DNA of 16,501 bases from JAFARZ01 sp035651595 (GCA_035651595.1 DASRFJ010000045.1:1-16501); one strand, 5' to 3'; positions 6,707-14,722 are shown, counted from the stretch's first letter. Notes: generated by a model from the letters alone, not told the origin. Numbers and translations: made by a program.

Positions 6707-8350
6707 CTAAGTCTGGAATTGGACAGACGGCGACGGGCTGCCGAGCGACTGGAAGTTGCCCAGCCGCAGCCAGCCGGGCAGGACGTACCACGTGCCCGCG
6801 CCGGGATTGATCGAGGCGGTGAAGACGCAGGTCGTGTCCTGGCAGATCGGGGAGAACCACACCTGGGCGGCGGGGCCCGCCGCACCGTTGCGGAGCGCTA
6901 GCCGGATCTGCTCGGACCAGGGCAGGACGACGCCGCTGAGCGTGCCCTGCACCTCCACCTGACCGTTGTAGACGCGGATGCAGCCCTGCAGCGTCTGGCC
7001 GGACGGGAGGCCGGTCCGGCGAATCGTCACGTCCACCGCCGCGCCGCATTCCCAGGCGGTGTTCGGCGGTGGCTTGGAACTGGGCGACTTCGACGCCGAC
7101 GGGCTGGGGTGCTTCGGGGCGGGGCTCTTGCTCGGCTTCGGGCTGGCGGACCCGGACGGCGGGGCGCTCGTTGCGCCGGGCGTGGGCGCGGCCGCCGTTG
7201 GGGACTTGCTTGCGATCGGTGCGCCATGGGGGCGGGTCGGGCCGGTGGTGCCCGGGCGCGGAAACTGGTCCGCCGCGGTGGCGTTGCGGAACGCCGCCTG
7301 CGCGTGTCGTGCGGGGATCGCCGTCTTCCCCAGCCCGAACGCCAGGTACGACGCGACCGCGGCGACGACCAGCGCCAGCGCGCCCGCCGTGATCCAGGCG
7401 GGTCGTCTTCGCGGATCTCTGGGCGGCTTCGTGGCGTCCGGTTCCGGGGCCGGGGCGGGCAGACCCGTCGACTGGCCGGGCGAGGTGGGCATGCCCCACT
7501 CGGGGTCGTCGCGTCGCGAGGCGCTGAGCGGCGGGGCGATGTCCAGCTGGTGCCCGCTGCCGAGGCCGCCCAGCGTGTACGCGAGATCCCCGGCGGCTGG
7601 CCGAGCGTCCGGGTTCTTGTTCAGGCAGGCGGTGATCAGCTCCCACAGCCGGTCGGGCACGTCGGCCGGCCGCTCCGCGGTCTTCTGCAGGTGCGCTTGC
7701 ATGATCGCCGCGACGTGCCCGCTGAACGGGGCGTGCCCGGCGATCAGCTCGTACAGTGTGATGCCGGCCGAGTACACGTCGCAGGCCGGTGTCGGCTCGG
7801 CGCCGTCGATCAGTTCCGGCGCAAGATAGGCGGCGGTGCCCATCACCGTGCCCGCCGTGGTCGAATTGCTCTCGCCCACGATCCGCGCGATGCCGAAGTC
7901 AGCGAGCCGCACCTGGCCGCCCTCGAGCAAGATGTTGGCGGGCTTCAGGTCGCGGTGGATGATGCCGGCCGCGTGTGCCGCGGCGAGCCCGTCGCAGACC
8001 TGCGCGGTAATGCCCGCGGCCAGGCCGGGCGCGAGCGTGCCGCCGTTGCGCTGGCGGAAGGCGTCGAGGTCGCCGCCGCTCACCAGGTCCATGACGAGGG
8101 CGAGGCGTTCCCCTTCGACGATCATGTCGCGAAGGTTCACGACGTTCGGATGCCGGAACCGGATAAGCGCGTTGCGCTCGCCGACAAATCGCGCCAGTGA
8201 CGCCGGGTTGGTGGAGAATTCCGGTCGCAGGAGCTTAATCGCTACCTGCTCTCCAGTCTCAAGATCCTGACCACGCCACACCACTCCCATGGCCCCCTGG
8301 CCAATTCGGTCCTGCAGCAAATACTTGCTGCCCAGGCGCTGGGGGTCCAC
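6707..8350 (-). CDS. transmembrane Ser/Thr protein kinase with C-terminal four-cysteine outer domain (first of a tandem pair)
   Basis: The 547-residue product has the same architecture as the next gene. The Hanks-type kinase has GQGAMG (18-23), Lys39, HRDLKPAN with Asp134, DFG (151-153), APE (178-180) and DVYSAG (191-196). A helix at about 319-341 and a Pro/Ser/Lys-rich stalk (about 365-430) precede an outer domain with Cys435, 457, 503 and 508, sharing GQTLQGCIRV, QGTLSGV and a CxxxxCxF motif with its paralogue. All catalytic residues are intact. GTG at 8350 is preferred over ATG at 8398: it aligns with the paralogue, and the codons between them are A/T-ending, unlike the rest. A TAGGAT hexamer 8 nt upstream suggests a leaderless transcript. 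The ligand of the outer domain is unknown. Confidence 0.9.
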   Translation of the reverse strand: MDPQRLGSKYLLQDRIGQGAMGVVWRGQDLETGEQVAIKLLRPEFSTNPASLARFVGERNALIRFRHPNVVNLRDMIVEGERLALVMDLVSGGDLDAFRQRNGGTLAPGLAAGITAQVCDGLAAAHAAGIIHRDLKPANILLEGGQVRLADFGIARIVGESNSTTAGTVMGTAAYLAPELIDGAEPTPACDVYSAGITLYELIAGHAPFSGHVAAIMQAHLQKTAERPADVPDRLWELITACLNKNPDARPAAGDLAYTLGGLGSGHQLDIAPPLSASRRDDPEWGMPTSPGQSTGLPAPAPEPDATKPPRDPRRRPAWITAGALALVVAAVASYLAFGLGKTAIPARHAQAAFRNATAADQFPRPGTTGPTRPHGAPIASKSPTAAAPTPGATSAPPSGSASPKPSKSPAPKHPSPSASKSPSSKPPPNTAWECGAAVDVTIRRTGLPSGQTLQGCIRVYNGQVEVQGTLSGVVLPWSEQIRLALRNGAAGPAAQVWFSPICQDTTCVFTASINPGAGTWYVLPGWLRLGNFQSLGSPSPSVQFQT

Positions 8351-8504
8351 GAGTGAGGATCCTATCGGCCCAAATGCCGCCAAGCCCGCCGTGTGCATTT
8401 CTCGTTGCCCGATTCACACGTTAAGGAGATTCGCGCGCCCCATTCCCCCGCCCCGCAGGTGCGCCGGGCCTCGCCCCCGCGCGCCCCGCCCTCGGCCCCG
8501 CGGG
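8351..8504 (-). promoter_or_regulatory. upstream region of the kinase pair with a candidate -10 element
   Basis: This 154-bp gap separates the MocR stop from the kinase start on the same strand. TAGGAT (8359-8364 read on the minus strand) lies 8 nt before GTG 8350, a spacing that would start transcription at or near the start codon. No convincing -35 is seen at 16-18 nt. The distal half (about 8440-8504) is extremely GC-rich with runs of G and C and no single dominant stem. Confidence 0.3.
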
Positions 8505-9922
8505 TTAGGTGGTGGGGGTGCGCACGGTGGGCTGGGTGAGGAGGTCGGCCAGGACCGCGACGGCCTCGTCGACGACGGCGTCGTTGAGGTTGGCGTAACC
8601 GAGGGGGAGGTGGTGGTCCGGGGCCGGGACGAGCCGCATGTCCGCGGGGTCGTCCAGATCCATGTCCCGTCGCTTCGCGGCTTTGGCGAGCGCGGTGATG
8701 CTGACCTGCGGCGGCAGTTCGAGCAGCAGGTGCACGCCGGCCTCGCCGCCGCGCACCGGGTAGTCGGGCAGCCGGTCCTGGAGGGCGGCGAGCAGCGCGT
8801 TCCGCCGGGCGCGGAAGCGCTGCCGCGATGCGCGCAGATGACGGTCGTACTCACCGGATTCCATGAAGCTGGCCAGGGCGAGCTGGGTGAGCGCGGGCGG
8901 GGCGAGCGGGGAATTGTCGTCCGCCGCGATGGCGGTCACCATCCGGGGCGGGGCGACCACCCAGCCGACGTGCGCGGTGGGGGTGAGCGTGCGGCTCATC
9001 GAACCGAGGAGCGCGACCCGGCGCCGGTCCGCGGCCTGCATCACCGGCAGCGCGGGGCCTTCGTAGCTGAACTCGGAGTCGTAGTCGTCCTCGATGAGCA
9101 GCCCGTCCACCCGCCGCGCCCAGTCGAGCAGTGCGGCGCGGCGATGTGGCGCCAGCGGCCGGGCGTACAGGACCTGATGCGCGGCGCCGACGCAGATCGC
9201 GCGCATGCCTGGGTGGTCACCGAGCGTGTCGGTGATCAGGCCATCCCAGTCCACCGGGAGCGGGACCACCGCCAGGCCCGCCGCGCGGAGCGCCGGCCAC
9301 AGTCCGGGCGAGCCAGGATCCTCCATGCCGATCTGCCGGTGGCCCTCCTCGTACATGCGCGCGCGACCTGGCTGACGCTGGCCCGGGCGCCAGAGAACAC
9401 GCACAGCGCGGCGGGATCGGCCGCCGCGCCGCGGCTGCGGTTCAGGTGCTCGGCCAGCAGCGCCCGCAGCCGCGGCTCGCCGCCGGGAGCGGCGTAGTTG
9501 AGCTGGTCGAACGGCGTGCTCTCGGACACGCTCCGGATCGCCTCCACCCACTTGCGGCGGGGGAACGCGCGAAGGTCGGAGTTGCATATGCTCAGGTCGA
9601 ACCGGGCGGGTGCGGCAGCCGGCTTGACCGGCCGCGGGATCCGGTCATCGTCACGCTTCGGGGACCAGGTCACCCGCGTCGCCGAGCCGGTCCGGCTGGT
9701 CAGGTATCCCTCGGTGACCAGCTGACCGTAGGCCTGGGTCACCGCCCACCGGGAGATGCCAAGGTCGCTGGCGAGTATCCGGCTGGGTGGCAGCGCGGCC
9801 CCGAGCGGCAGCCGCCCGTCCCTGATCGCTGTCCTGATCGCGCCGGTAAGCCGAACGTGCAGCGGCCCATCGGACTGCGCGGAGACGTCGAACAGGGTCT
9901 CCCAAGCCAGATTGGTCTGCAT
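8505..9922 (-). pseudogene. MocR/PdxR-type GntR regulator with aminotransferase-like domain, frameshifted
   Basis: Two overlapping frames together encode one MocR protein of about 471 residues, a normal length. The first (from ATG 9922) holds a GntR winged helix (about 10-83, including LPPSR, SRWAVTQAYGQL and EGYLTSRTGS) and the start of the aminotransferase-like domain. The second, from about 9356 down, continues with MEDPGSPG, IEDDYDSEF, GSMSRTL and a normal C-terminus. The switch lies in a (GC)4 run at 9357-9364: removing one GC joins VSQVAR to MYEEGHR in perfect register with the family. Residue 310 of the restored protein (8991-8993, CGC) is Arg where PLP-binding members have Lys. MocR proteins usually regulate a neighbouring divergent gene and often themselves. 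ATG 9922 gives the usual family N-terminus; upstream in-frame codons look non-coding. Decay, sequencing error and phase variation are all possible. Confidence 0.8.
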
Positions 9923-9950
9923 TCGCGCCACGCCATTGGATCGTATCCGC

Positions 9951-9962
9951 AGTCCCAGGACT
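9951..9962. promoter_or_regulatory. inverted repeat in the MocR / small ORF divergent region
   Basis: AGTCC-CA-GGACT is an inverted repeat with perfect 5-bp arms in the 88-bp gap between the MocR start (9922, -) and the small ORF start (10011, +). It is followed by TAGCGT (9965-9970), a plausible -10 for the rightward gene, so a bound protein could block that promoter. On the other strand TTGACG (9969-9974) resembles a -35 for the regulator. The link to MocR binding is inference. Confidence 0.3.
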
Positions 9963-10010
9963 CCTAGCGTCAAGGTAACGGCATCACACAAGGACGAGAG
10001 GAGTTCCAAG

Positions 10011-10178
10011 ATGCTTTATCGCCGTAAGGCGCCGCGGCGCCCGCGCCCGGGTAAGCGACCCGTCTTCGCCAGGGACTCGTTCTTCGCGAATCCGTCCGCG
10101 GTGGAAGCGGACTACCGGCGCCTCGCCAACGGCCGCGGTCGAGAGTCAGCCGGGCCTGCTGCCCACCGGGCGCAGTAG
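10011..10178 (+). CDS. small basic protein of unknown function, divergent from the MocR regulator
   Basis: This 55-codon ORF is supported by a strong ribosome binding site (GAGAGGAG, 7 nt before ATG 10011) and by its position opposite a MocR-type regulator, the usual place for a target gene. The product begins MLYRRKAPRRPRPGKR, a very basic and Pro-rich stretch, followed by FARDSFFANPSAVEADYRRL, perhaps one short helix. There is no signal peptide or membrane helix. Its last 33 bp overlap the convergent ABC ATPase gene (10146-10178), and that overlapping part may be an unconserved tail. I do not recognise the family. It could be a regulatory leader peptide or a spurious ORF downstream of a real promoter. 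Confidence 0.45.
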   Translation: MLYRRKAPRRPRPGKRPVFARDSFFANPSAVEADYRRLANGRGRESAGPAAHRAQ

Positions 10179-11345
10179 CGGTGAGCCGTCGATCCGCCGG
10201 CCGTCGGTATCGAAGAAGAACACGCGCGGCACGTCCACCGCGACGCTCACCTCACGGCCGGGAGCCCAGTCATCGCGCGGCGCGTCCAGGCGCACCAGCA
10301 GGTCGGCCCGGCGGTGGCCGCCCTGCTGGTGGACCGCCGCGCCAACGTCGACAAGGTGCAAGGCCATCTCCAGCCGGGCGAGCCACTCGTGCCCGTGATA
10401 CTCAAGGGAGTGGATCCGGCCGCGCAGGATGGCGTCGCCGTCCGGCCGGCCGGCCGGGGTGAGCACGTCCGGCCGCAGGCCGGTCACCACGGCCTGGCCG
10501 TGATACGGGGTGAGCATGGCGGCGCGGGGATCCGACCAGGGCAGTGACAGCGCCTGAGACCCGAAGTCGATGACGATGCGCTCGCCGATCTCCATCCAGA
10601 TCGTCGCGGACGCCAGGTTGATCGGCGGGGAACCGAGGAAGGCGGCGACGAACGCGGTGGCCGGATCCTGGTAGATCTTGGCGGGGCTGCCGATGTCTTC
10701 CAGCCTTCCGTCGCGCATCACGGCGATCCGGTCGGCCAGCGTCAAGGCCTCGATCTGGTCGTGGGTGACGTAGATCGTGGTCAGGTTCAGCGACTTGATC
10801 AGCGCGCCGATCTCGGCGCGCAGCCCGCTGCGCAGCGCCGCGTCCAGGCTGGCCAGGGGCTCGTCCATGAGCAGGACGCTCGGGTCGCCGCGGACCAGCG
10901 CCCGGCCCATCGCGACGCGCTGCCGCTCGCCGCCGGAGAGCATGCCGGGCTTGCGGTCCAGGGTGCTCTCGATGCCGAGCCCGCGCGCGACCTCGAGCAC
11001 CCGGCCGGCCATCTCGCGCTTGTCCGCCATCTTAGCGATCTTCAGCGGGAACGCGATGTTTTCCCGGACGGTCAGATGCGGGTAGAGCGCGCCGTTCTGG
11101 AACACCATCGCGACATCGCGGTGGTGCGGCGGCAGGTCGTTGGCGAACTCGCCGTTCAGCCACACCGTGCCGGAGGTCGGCTCCTCCAGGCCCGCGACGA
11201 TCCGCAGCGTGGTGGTCTTCCCGCATCCCGACGGCCCGAGCAGGACCAGCAGCTCTCCCTCGGCGATTTCCAGGTCAAGGTCGTCGACGGCGACCACCCC
11301 ATCGTCATAGACCTTGGATACGTGGTCTAGCACAACAGCCGCCAT
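10146..11345 (-). CDS. ABC transporter ATP-binding protein, MalK/UgpC/MsiK-type
   Basis: The 399-residue product is a carbohydrate-importer-type (CUT1) nucleotide-binding protein. It has Walker A GPSGCGKTT (37-45), Q-loop Gln83 in VFQNGALYPH, signature LSGGE (136-140), Walker B VLLMDEP with Glu162, D-loop SLD (166-168) and H-loop His195. After about residue 235 the FLGSPPINL segment begins the C-terminal TOBE/regulatory domain. ATG 11345 has AGGTGG a few nt upstream and gives the usual N-terminus; GTG 11354 is an alternative. No permease or solute-binding gene is in the window. It may energise importers encoded elsewhere, as MsiK does in Streptomyces, or serve genes outside the window. Its substrate is unknown. 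Confidence 0.9.
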   Translation of the reverse strand: MAAVVLDHVSKVYDDGVVAVDDLDLEIAEGELLVLLGPSGCGKTTTLRIVAGLEEPTSGTVWLNGEFANDLPPHHRDVAMVFQNGALYPHLTVRENIAFPLKIAKMADKREMAGRVLEVARGLGIESTLDRKPGMLSGGERQRVAMGRALVRGDPSVLLMDEPLASLDAALRSGLRAEIGALIKSLNLTTIYVTHDQIEALTLADRIAVMRDGRLEDIGSPAKIYQDPATAFVAAFLGSPPINLASATIWMEIGERIVIDFGSQALSLPWSDPRAAMLTPYHGQAVVTGLRPDVLTPAGRPDGDAILRGRIHSLEYHGHEWLARLEMALHLVDVGAAVHQQGGHRRADLLVRLDAPRDDWAPGREVSVAVDVPRVFFFDTDGRRIDGSPLLRPVGSRPG

Positions 11346-11539
11346 CTGCCCCACCTGCTCACGCCGTTGGCCAGAATTTACTCCTTATTCAGGCCAAAAG
11401 TGGGCAAAAAGATTGCAGGACCGACGCCCGGCGAAAGCCGCGGGTGATGGAGCGAAACTTGTGGGGTTTATGGCATGTCTGGTGTGATTGTCTAGTGCGT
11501 CAGGGGATGCCAGAGCCGCCGCTGTGGCTAGGCCAGGGG
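11346..11539. promoter_or_regulatory. divergent, AT-richer promoter region between ABC ATPase and C39-like genes
   Basis: The region from about 11375 to 11425 is clearly AT-richer than its surroundings, with A-runs (CCAAAAGTGGGCAAAAAGAT) and ATTTACTCCTTATTC, as expected of a promoter zone. On the plus strand TTGTGG (11459-11464), 18 nt, TGTGAT (11483-11488) is a weak sigma-70-like pair. The plus frame is open from GTG 11444, but codons up to 11539 are unusual for this genome (TTA, CTA, GGT, TGT, GAT), so I treat this part as untranslated. Confidence 0.35.
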
Positions 11540-12238
11540 ATGATCAACGTGCCGTTCGAGTACGGACGACTGCCGGACGGGCGGCCCAGCCTGGTGATAG
11601 GGGCGGTTCAGGCCGGCCTCACGTTCAACCACGTGCAGGGCGATAACCCGGAGCACCTTCGCGGTGATTGCGGCATCGTCTGCTGCGCGGACGTGCTCGA
11701 CCAGTTCGGCGTGTACCTCACCGAAGCCGAGTTGGTGCATCATGCCGTGGCGTGCGGTGAACTGCACATCGTCCTGGACCGGCCGGACGAGTCGGGCTGG
11801 ACTTATCCCGTCGAGCAGGCGCGGATCCTGTCCGACTACGGCGTTCCGGCGCATGCCGAGCAGGGCAGGTCAATCGAGTGGATCGCCGAAGCGGTGCAGC
11901 GCGGTCACGGGGTGATCATCGGGGTCAACGCCGGCGTGCTGTGGTGCAACCCGCACAATCTCGGCACCGGCGAAGCGAATCACGCGATAACCATCACCGG
12001 TATCGCCCGCGATCTCGCCGACGGCGCACTGCTCGGATTCTTCATCAACGACAGCGCGACCGGGAAGTCGGCGCAGTTCATCAGCTGCCACCTGATGGTC
12101 ACCACGTTCGAGCGGACCGGCGGCTACTGCGTGGTCACCGACTACCCGAAGGTTTCCGGTACAGCGGTTGACCGAGTTGGTCCCGCGGTCGAGGTCAACC
12201 TGCCGCCCAAGGCGAAGAAACCGAAGAAAGTCCGGTAA
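11540..12238 (+). CDS. C39-like (papain-fold) cysteine peptidase domain protein
   Basis: The 232-residue product (from ATG 11540) resembles peptidase C39-like domains. GDCGIVCCADVL carries candidate nucleophile Cys44 in the DCGxxC context. ANHAITITGI carries His148, and INDSATG supplies Asp171, a Cys-His-Asp order and spacing typical of the family. The usual oxyanion Gln six residues before Cys is Glu38 here; a Gln occurs at 33. No transporter, membrane helix or signal peptide is attached, so it acts alone in the cytoplasm, unlike bacteriocin-exporter C39 domains. The C-terminus is a Lys/Pro-rich basic tail. GTG 11444 or 11447 would add 31-32 Trp-rich residues with atypical codons; GTG 11549, with AGGGG 9 nt upstream, is another start. 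An XRE-NB-ARC-TPR gene follows in the same direction, suggesting joint function. It could be an inactive fold or an amidase/transglutaminase-like enzyme. Confidence 0.65.
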   Translation: MINVPFEYGRLPDGRPSLVIGAVQAGLTFNHVQGDNPEHLRGDCGIVCCADVLDQFGVYLTEAELVHHAVACGELHIVLDRPDESGWTYPVEQARILSDYGVPAHAEQGRSIEWIAEAVQRGHGVIIGVNAGVLWCNPHNLGTGEANHAITITGIARDLADGALLGFFINDSATGKSAQFISCHLMVTTFERTGGYCVVTDYPKVSGTAVDRVGPAVEVNLPPKAKKPKKVR

Positions 12239-12325
12239 TAGCGTGAAATGTGGTTAACTTCCGGACATCAGCGGCCGGCGAGGCCGGGGGCCGGGCCGCG
12301 CAGTGCTGGTCTGCAAGGCGGTGGG

Positions 12326-14722
12326 ATGGGTCGCCCCGAACGCCCGATCGGACCCGGTGCGGGACCGATCGGCGAGCTGGCCACGGAGCTGCGGCAGCTT
12401 CGTGACAAGGCGGGCAAGCCTAGCTACCGCGAGCTGTCCCGCCGGACCAGCTTCTCCGTCACGGTGTTGTCGGAGGCGGCGGGCGGCCGGATGCTGCCCA
12501 CACTGCCGGTGTTCCGCGCGTTCGTGCGCGCCTGCGGCGCCGATGTCGCCGGATGGGAAGTCCGCTGGCAGCGTGCCGCCGGCGCGTGCCGGGACCAGGC
12601 AGCAGACGGGCACGAACGCCGTCGCCCGGCCGACGTCGCCAGCACGGCTGACGTCGCCAGCACGGCCGTGCCGCGGCATCTGCCCGCCGTGGTGTCGCCG
12701 TTCGTCGGCCGAGCCGAACAGCTTGACCAGCTCTCCGGTGTCCTGCGGCGGGCCCGGATCCGGGGCGAGACGACCGTGATCACGATCAGCGGCACGGCCG
12801 GCGTCGGGAAGAGCGCGCTCGCGGTTCGCTGGGCGCACGAGATGGCCGATCATTTCCCTGACGGACAGCTCTACGTGAACCTGCGCGGCTTCGACCAGGC
12901 CAGCACGCCGGTCTCGGCCACCCACGCGATCCGTGAGTTCCTCGACGCGCTCGGCGTTCCGGCGGAGCGAATACCCCCAGGCCCGGAAGCTCAGGCTCTG
13001 CTCTACCGAAGCCTGATGGCCGACAAACGCGTGCTCGTCATCCTCGACAACGCCCGTGACTCCGACCAGGTGCGTGCGCTGCTGCCCGCCAGCTCCGCCT
13101 GCGTCGTAGTTGCCACCAGCCGGAATGCGCTGGCCGGCCTGGCCGCGACGCATGGATCGCTCGGCCTCACGCTGAGCGAGTTCAGCGACCCGGAAGCGCG
13201 GGAACTGCTGGCCGCGCGGCTGCCCCGCACGGTCGGGGAGCCGGCCGCGACGGCCGAACTCATCGAGCTGTGCGGTCGGCTGCCGCTCGCGCTGGCGATC
13301 GTGGCCGCGCGCACGCAATGCCAGCCCGCCCTGACCATCGCGGACTTGGTCGCCGAGCTTCGCGGGCCGCCGGTTCGGCTCGATGCCCTCACCGCGGGCG
13401 AGGCCGGCCAGGTCGTCAGCGTCCGCGAGGTCTTCTCCTGGTCATGTCGCAGCCTGCCCGCCGGGGCGTTGCGGCTGTTCCGGCTGCTGGCCCTGCACCC
13501 GGGGCCGGACATCAGCGGGCCGGCGGCGGCCAGCCTGGCGGGCATCTCCGGCAGCCTGGCCCGCCGCCTGCTGCAGGAGCTGGCCGGCTCACATCTGCTG
13601 GCCGAACACGTGCGGTCCCGGTACGCGTTCCATGATCTGCTCCGGTCCTACGCGGCGGAGCAGGTGCGGGTGAACGTCCGCGACGCGGACCGCCGCGCGG
13701 CGCTGCGCCGCGTCGTTGACTTCTACGTGCATACCGCGCACGCCGCGGCCTCGAAACTGAACCGGGGGCGCGATCCGATCGGGCTGGCACCCGCCGCCAA
13801 GGGGGTCACGCCAGCGGACATCGGCGACCGGGATCAGGCGCTGGCCTGGTTCCGGGCCGAATACCGGGTGCTGCTCGGTCTGGTCGAGACCGCGGCAGAG
13901 ACGGGTTTCAGCGCCCCGGCCTGGCAGATCCCGTGGTGCCTGGTGAACTTCTTCGACCATGAGGGCCGCTGGCACGACTGGACCGCCACGCACCAGCGCG
14001 CGCTCGTCGCCGCGCAGCGCCTTGGCGATCAGCTGGGCCAGGCCCACACCCGGCAGAATCTCGCCATCGTCCATAGCCACCTGCGACGCCACGACGATGC
14101 GCACGCCGAGCTGCGCCAGGCGCTCCGCCTGTATCACGACCTCGGCAACCCCGCCGCCGAGGCGCGATGCCGGCTCGACATCGCGCGGACCTTCGAGCTC
14201 CAGGGCGAGAACGGCCCGGCAATGGCGGAGGCGCGGCTCGCGCTGGATCTCTACCAGGCCCTCGGCCACCGCGTCGGGATAGCCCGGTCGCTGAACGCGG
14301 TCGGGTGGTACAGCTCGCATCTGGGCGATTTCGCGGCGGCGGTCACCTCCTGCGAGCAGGCGCTGGCCATCCACCAGGAAACCGGGAACCGGCTCGGGCA
14401 GGCCGCGACCTGGGACAGTCTCGGCCACGCACACGCTCAGCTCAGCCACCACCGCTACGCCGTGTCCTGTTACCAAGCGGCGCTGCGGTTGCTCGGCGAG
14501 GATGAACGTACCTACCAGCGGGCGAGCGTGCTCCGTGGCCTCGGCAGCACGTACCGCACCTCGGGCGACCTGGCAGCGGCAACCCTGGCGTGGCAGGAGG
14601 CCACGGCCATCCTCGACGAGCTGCGCCACCCGGAGGCGGACCTCATGCGGACGCTGCTTGACCAGGTCCGCTCGGCGGAGTTATACAGCCATTTGCAGCC
14701 GATGATCATGAGCCAGTTGTAG
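12326..14722 (+). CDS. XRE-type HTH, NB-ARC ATPase, TPR protein (STAND-class regulator)
   Basis: The 798-residue product has three parts. Residues about 16-73 form a helix-turn-helix of XRE type (LRQLRDKAGKPSYRELSRRT). The NB-ARC NTPase has SPFVGRAEQL (124-133), Walker A GTAGVGKSA (156-164), Walker B VLVILDNA (236-243), a sensor VVATSR (261-266) and GRLPLALAI (317-325), followed by a winged-helix-like part (about 365-450). The remainder (about 505-785) is helical repeats of TPR type with A/G/Y spacing, e.g. LGDFAAAVTSCEQALAIHQE. Such proteins bind ATP, oligomerise on sensing a ligand, and in actinomycetes often act as transcription regulators; some STAND proteins sense phages. ATG 12326 follows AAGGCGGTGGG; ATG 12248 would add 26 residues with atypical codons. 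It lies 87 bp after the C39-like gene and is likely co-transcribed. Confidence 0.88.
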   Translation: MGRPERPIGPGAGPIGELATELRQLRDKAGKPSYRELSRRTSFSVTVLSEAAGGRMLPTLPVFRAFVRACGADVAGWEVRWQRAAGACRDQAADGHERRRPADVASTADVASTAVPRHLPAVVSPFVGRAEQLDQLSGVLRRARIRGETTVITISGTAGVGKSALAVRWAHEMADHFPDGQLYVNLRGFDQASTPVSATHAIREFLDALGVPAERIPPGPEAQALLYRSLMADKRVLVILDNARDSDQVRALLPASSACVVVATSRNALAGLAATHGSLGLTLSEFSDPEARELLAARLPRTVGEPAATAELIELCGRLPLALAIVAARTQCQPALTIADLVAELRGPPVRLDALTAGEAGQVVSVREVFSWSCRSLPAGALRLFRLLALHPGPDISGPAAASLAGISGSLARRLLQELAGSHLLAEHVRSRYAFHDLLRSYAAEQVRVNVRDADRRAALRRVVDFYVHTAHAAASKLNRGRDPIGLAPAAKGVTPADIGDRDQALAWFRAEYRVLLGLVETAAETGFSAPAWQIPWCLVNFFDHEGRWHDWTATHQRALVAAQRLGDQLGQAHTRQNLAIVHSHLRRHDDAHAELRQALRLYHDLGNPAAEARCRLDIARTFELQGENGPAMAEARLALDLYQALGHRVGIARSLNAVGWYSSHLGDFAAAVTSCEQALAIHQETGNRLGQAATWDSLGHAHAQLSHHRYAVSCYQAALRLLGEDERTYQRASVLRGLGSTYRTSGDLAAATLAWQEATAILDELRHPEADLMRTLLDQVRSAELYSHLQPMIMSQL
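12632..12667 (+). repeat. 18-bp tandem duplication inside the STAND gene linker
   Basis: GACGTCGCCAGCACGGC occurs at 12632 and again at 12650, giving the peptide repeat ADVAST-ADVAST (residues 102-113) between the helix-turn-helix and the NTPase domain. The 18-bp period keeps the frame, so it only lengthens a flexible linker. Confidence 0.85.

Noticed and set aside
5331..6710. Long open frame on the plus strand opposite the second kinase
   Set aside because: Arg/Gly-rich translation with no family resemblance; a side effect of high GC opposite a clear kinase gene. The same holds for 5239-6330 and 7109-8200.
6636..7646. Upstream in-frame extension of the second kinase, giving a 901-codon frame
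   Set aside because: It lies antisense-frame-like over the first kinase on the same strand, its sequence is low-complexity Arg/Pro/Gly, and the paralogue alignment places the start at 6635.
8289..9497. 402-codon plus-strand frame opposite the MocR gene
   Set aside because: No ribosome binding site or motifs; the minus-strand MocR frames explain the codon pattern.
11444..11539. N-terminal 32 codons of the C39-like frame starting at GTG 11444
   Set aside because: Codon use (TTA, CTA, GGT, TGT) is unlike the rest of the gene and no ribosome binding site precedes it; kept only as an alternative start.
13589..14629. 346-codon minus-strand frame opposite the TPR region
   Set aside because: It mirrors the repeat periodicity of the TPR gene and has no recognisable domain; same judgement for 12254-13318.
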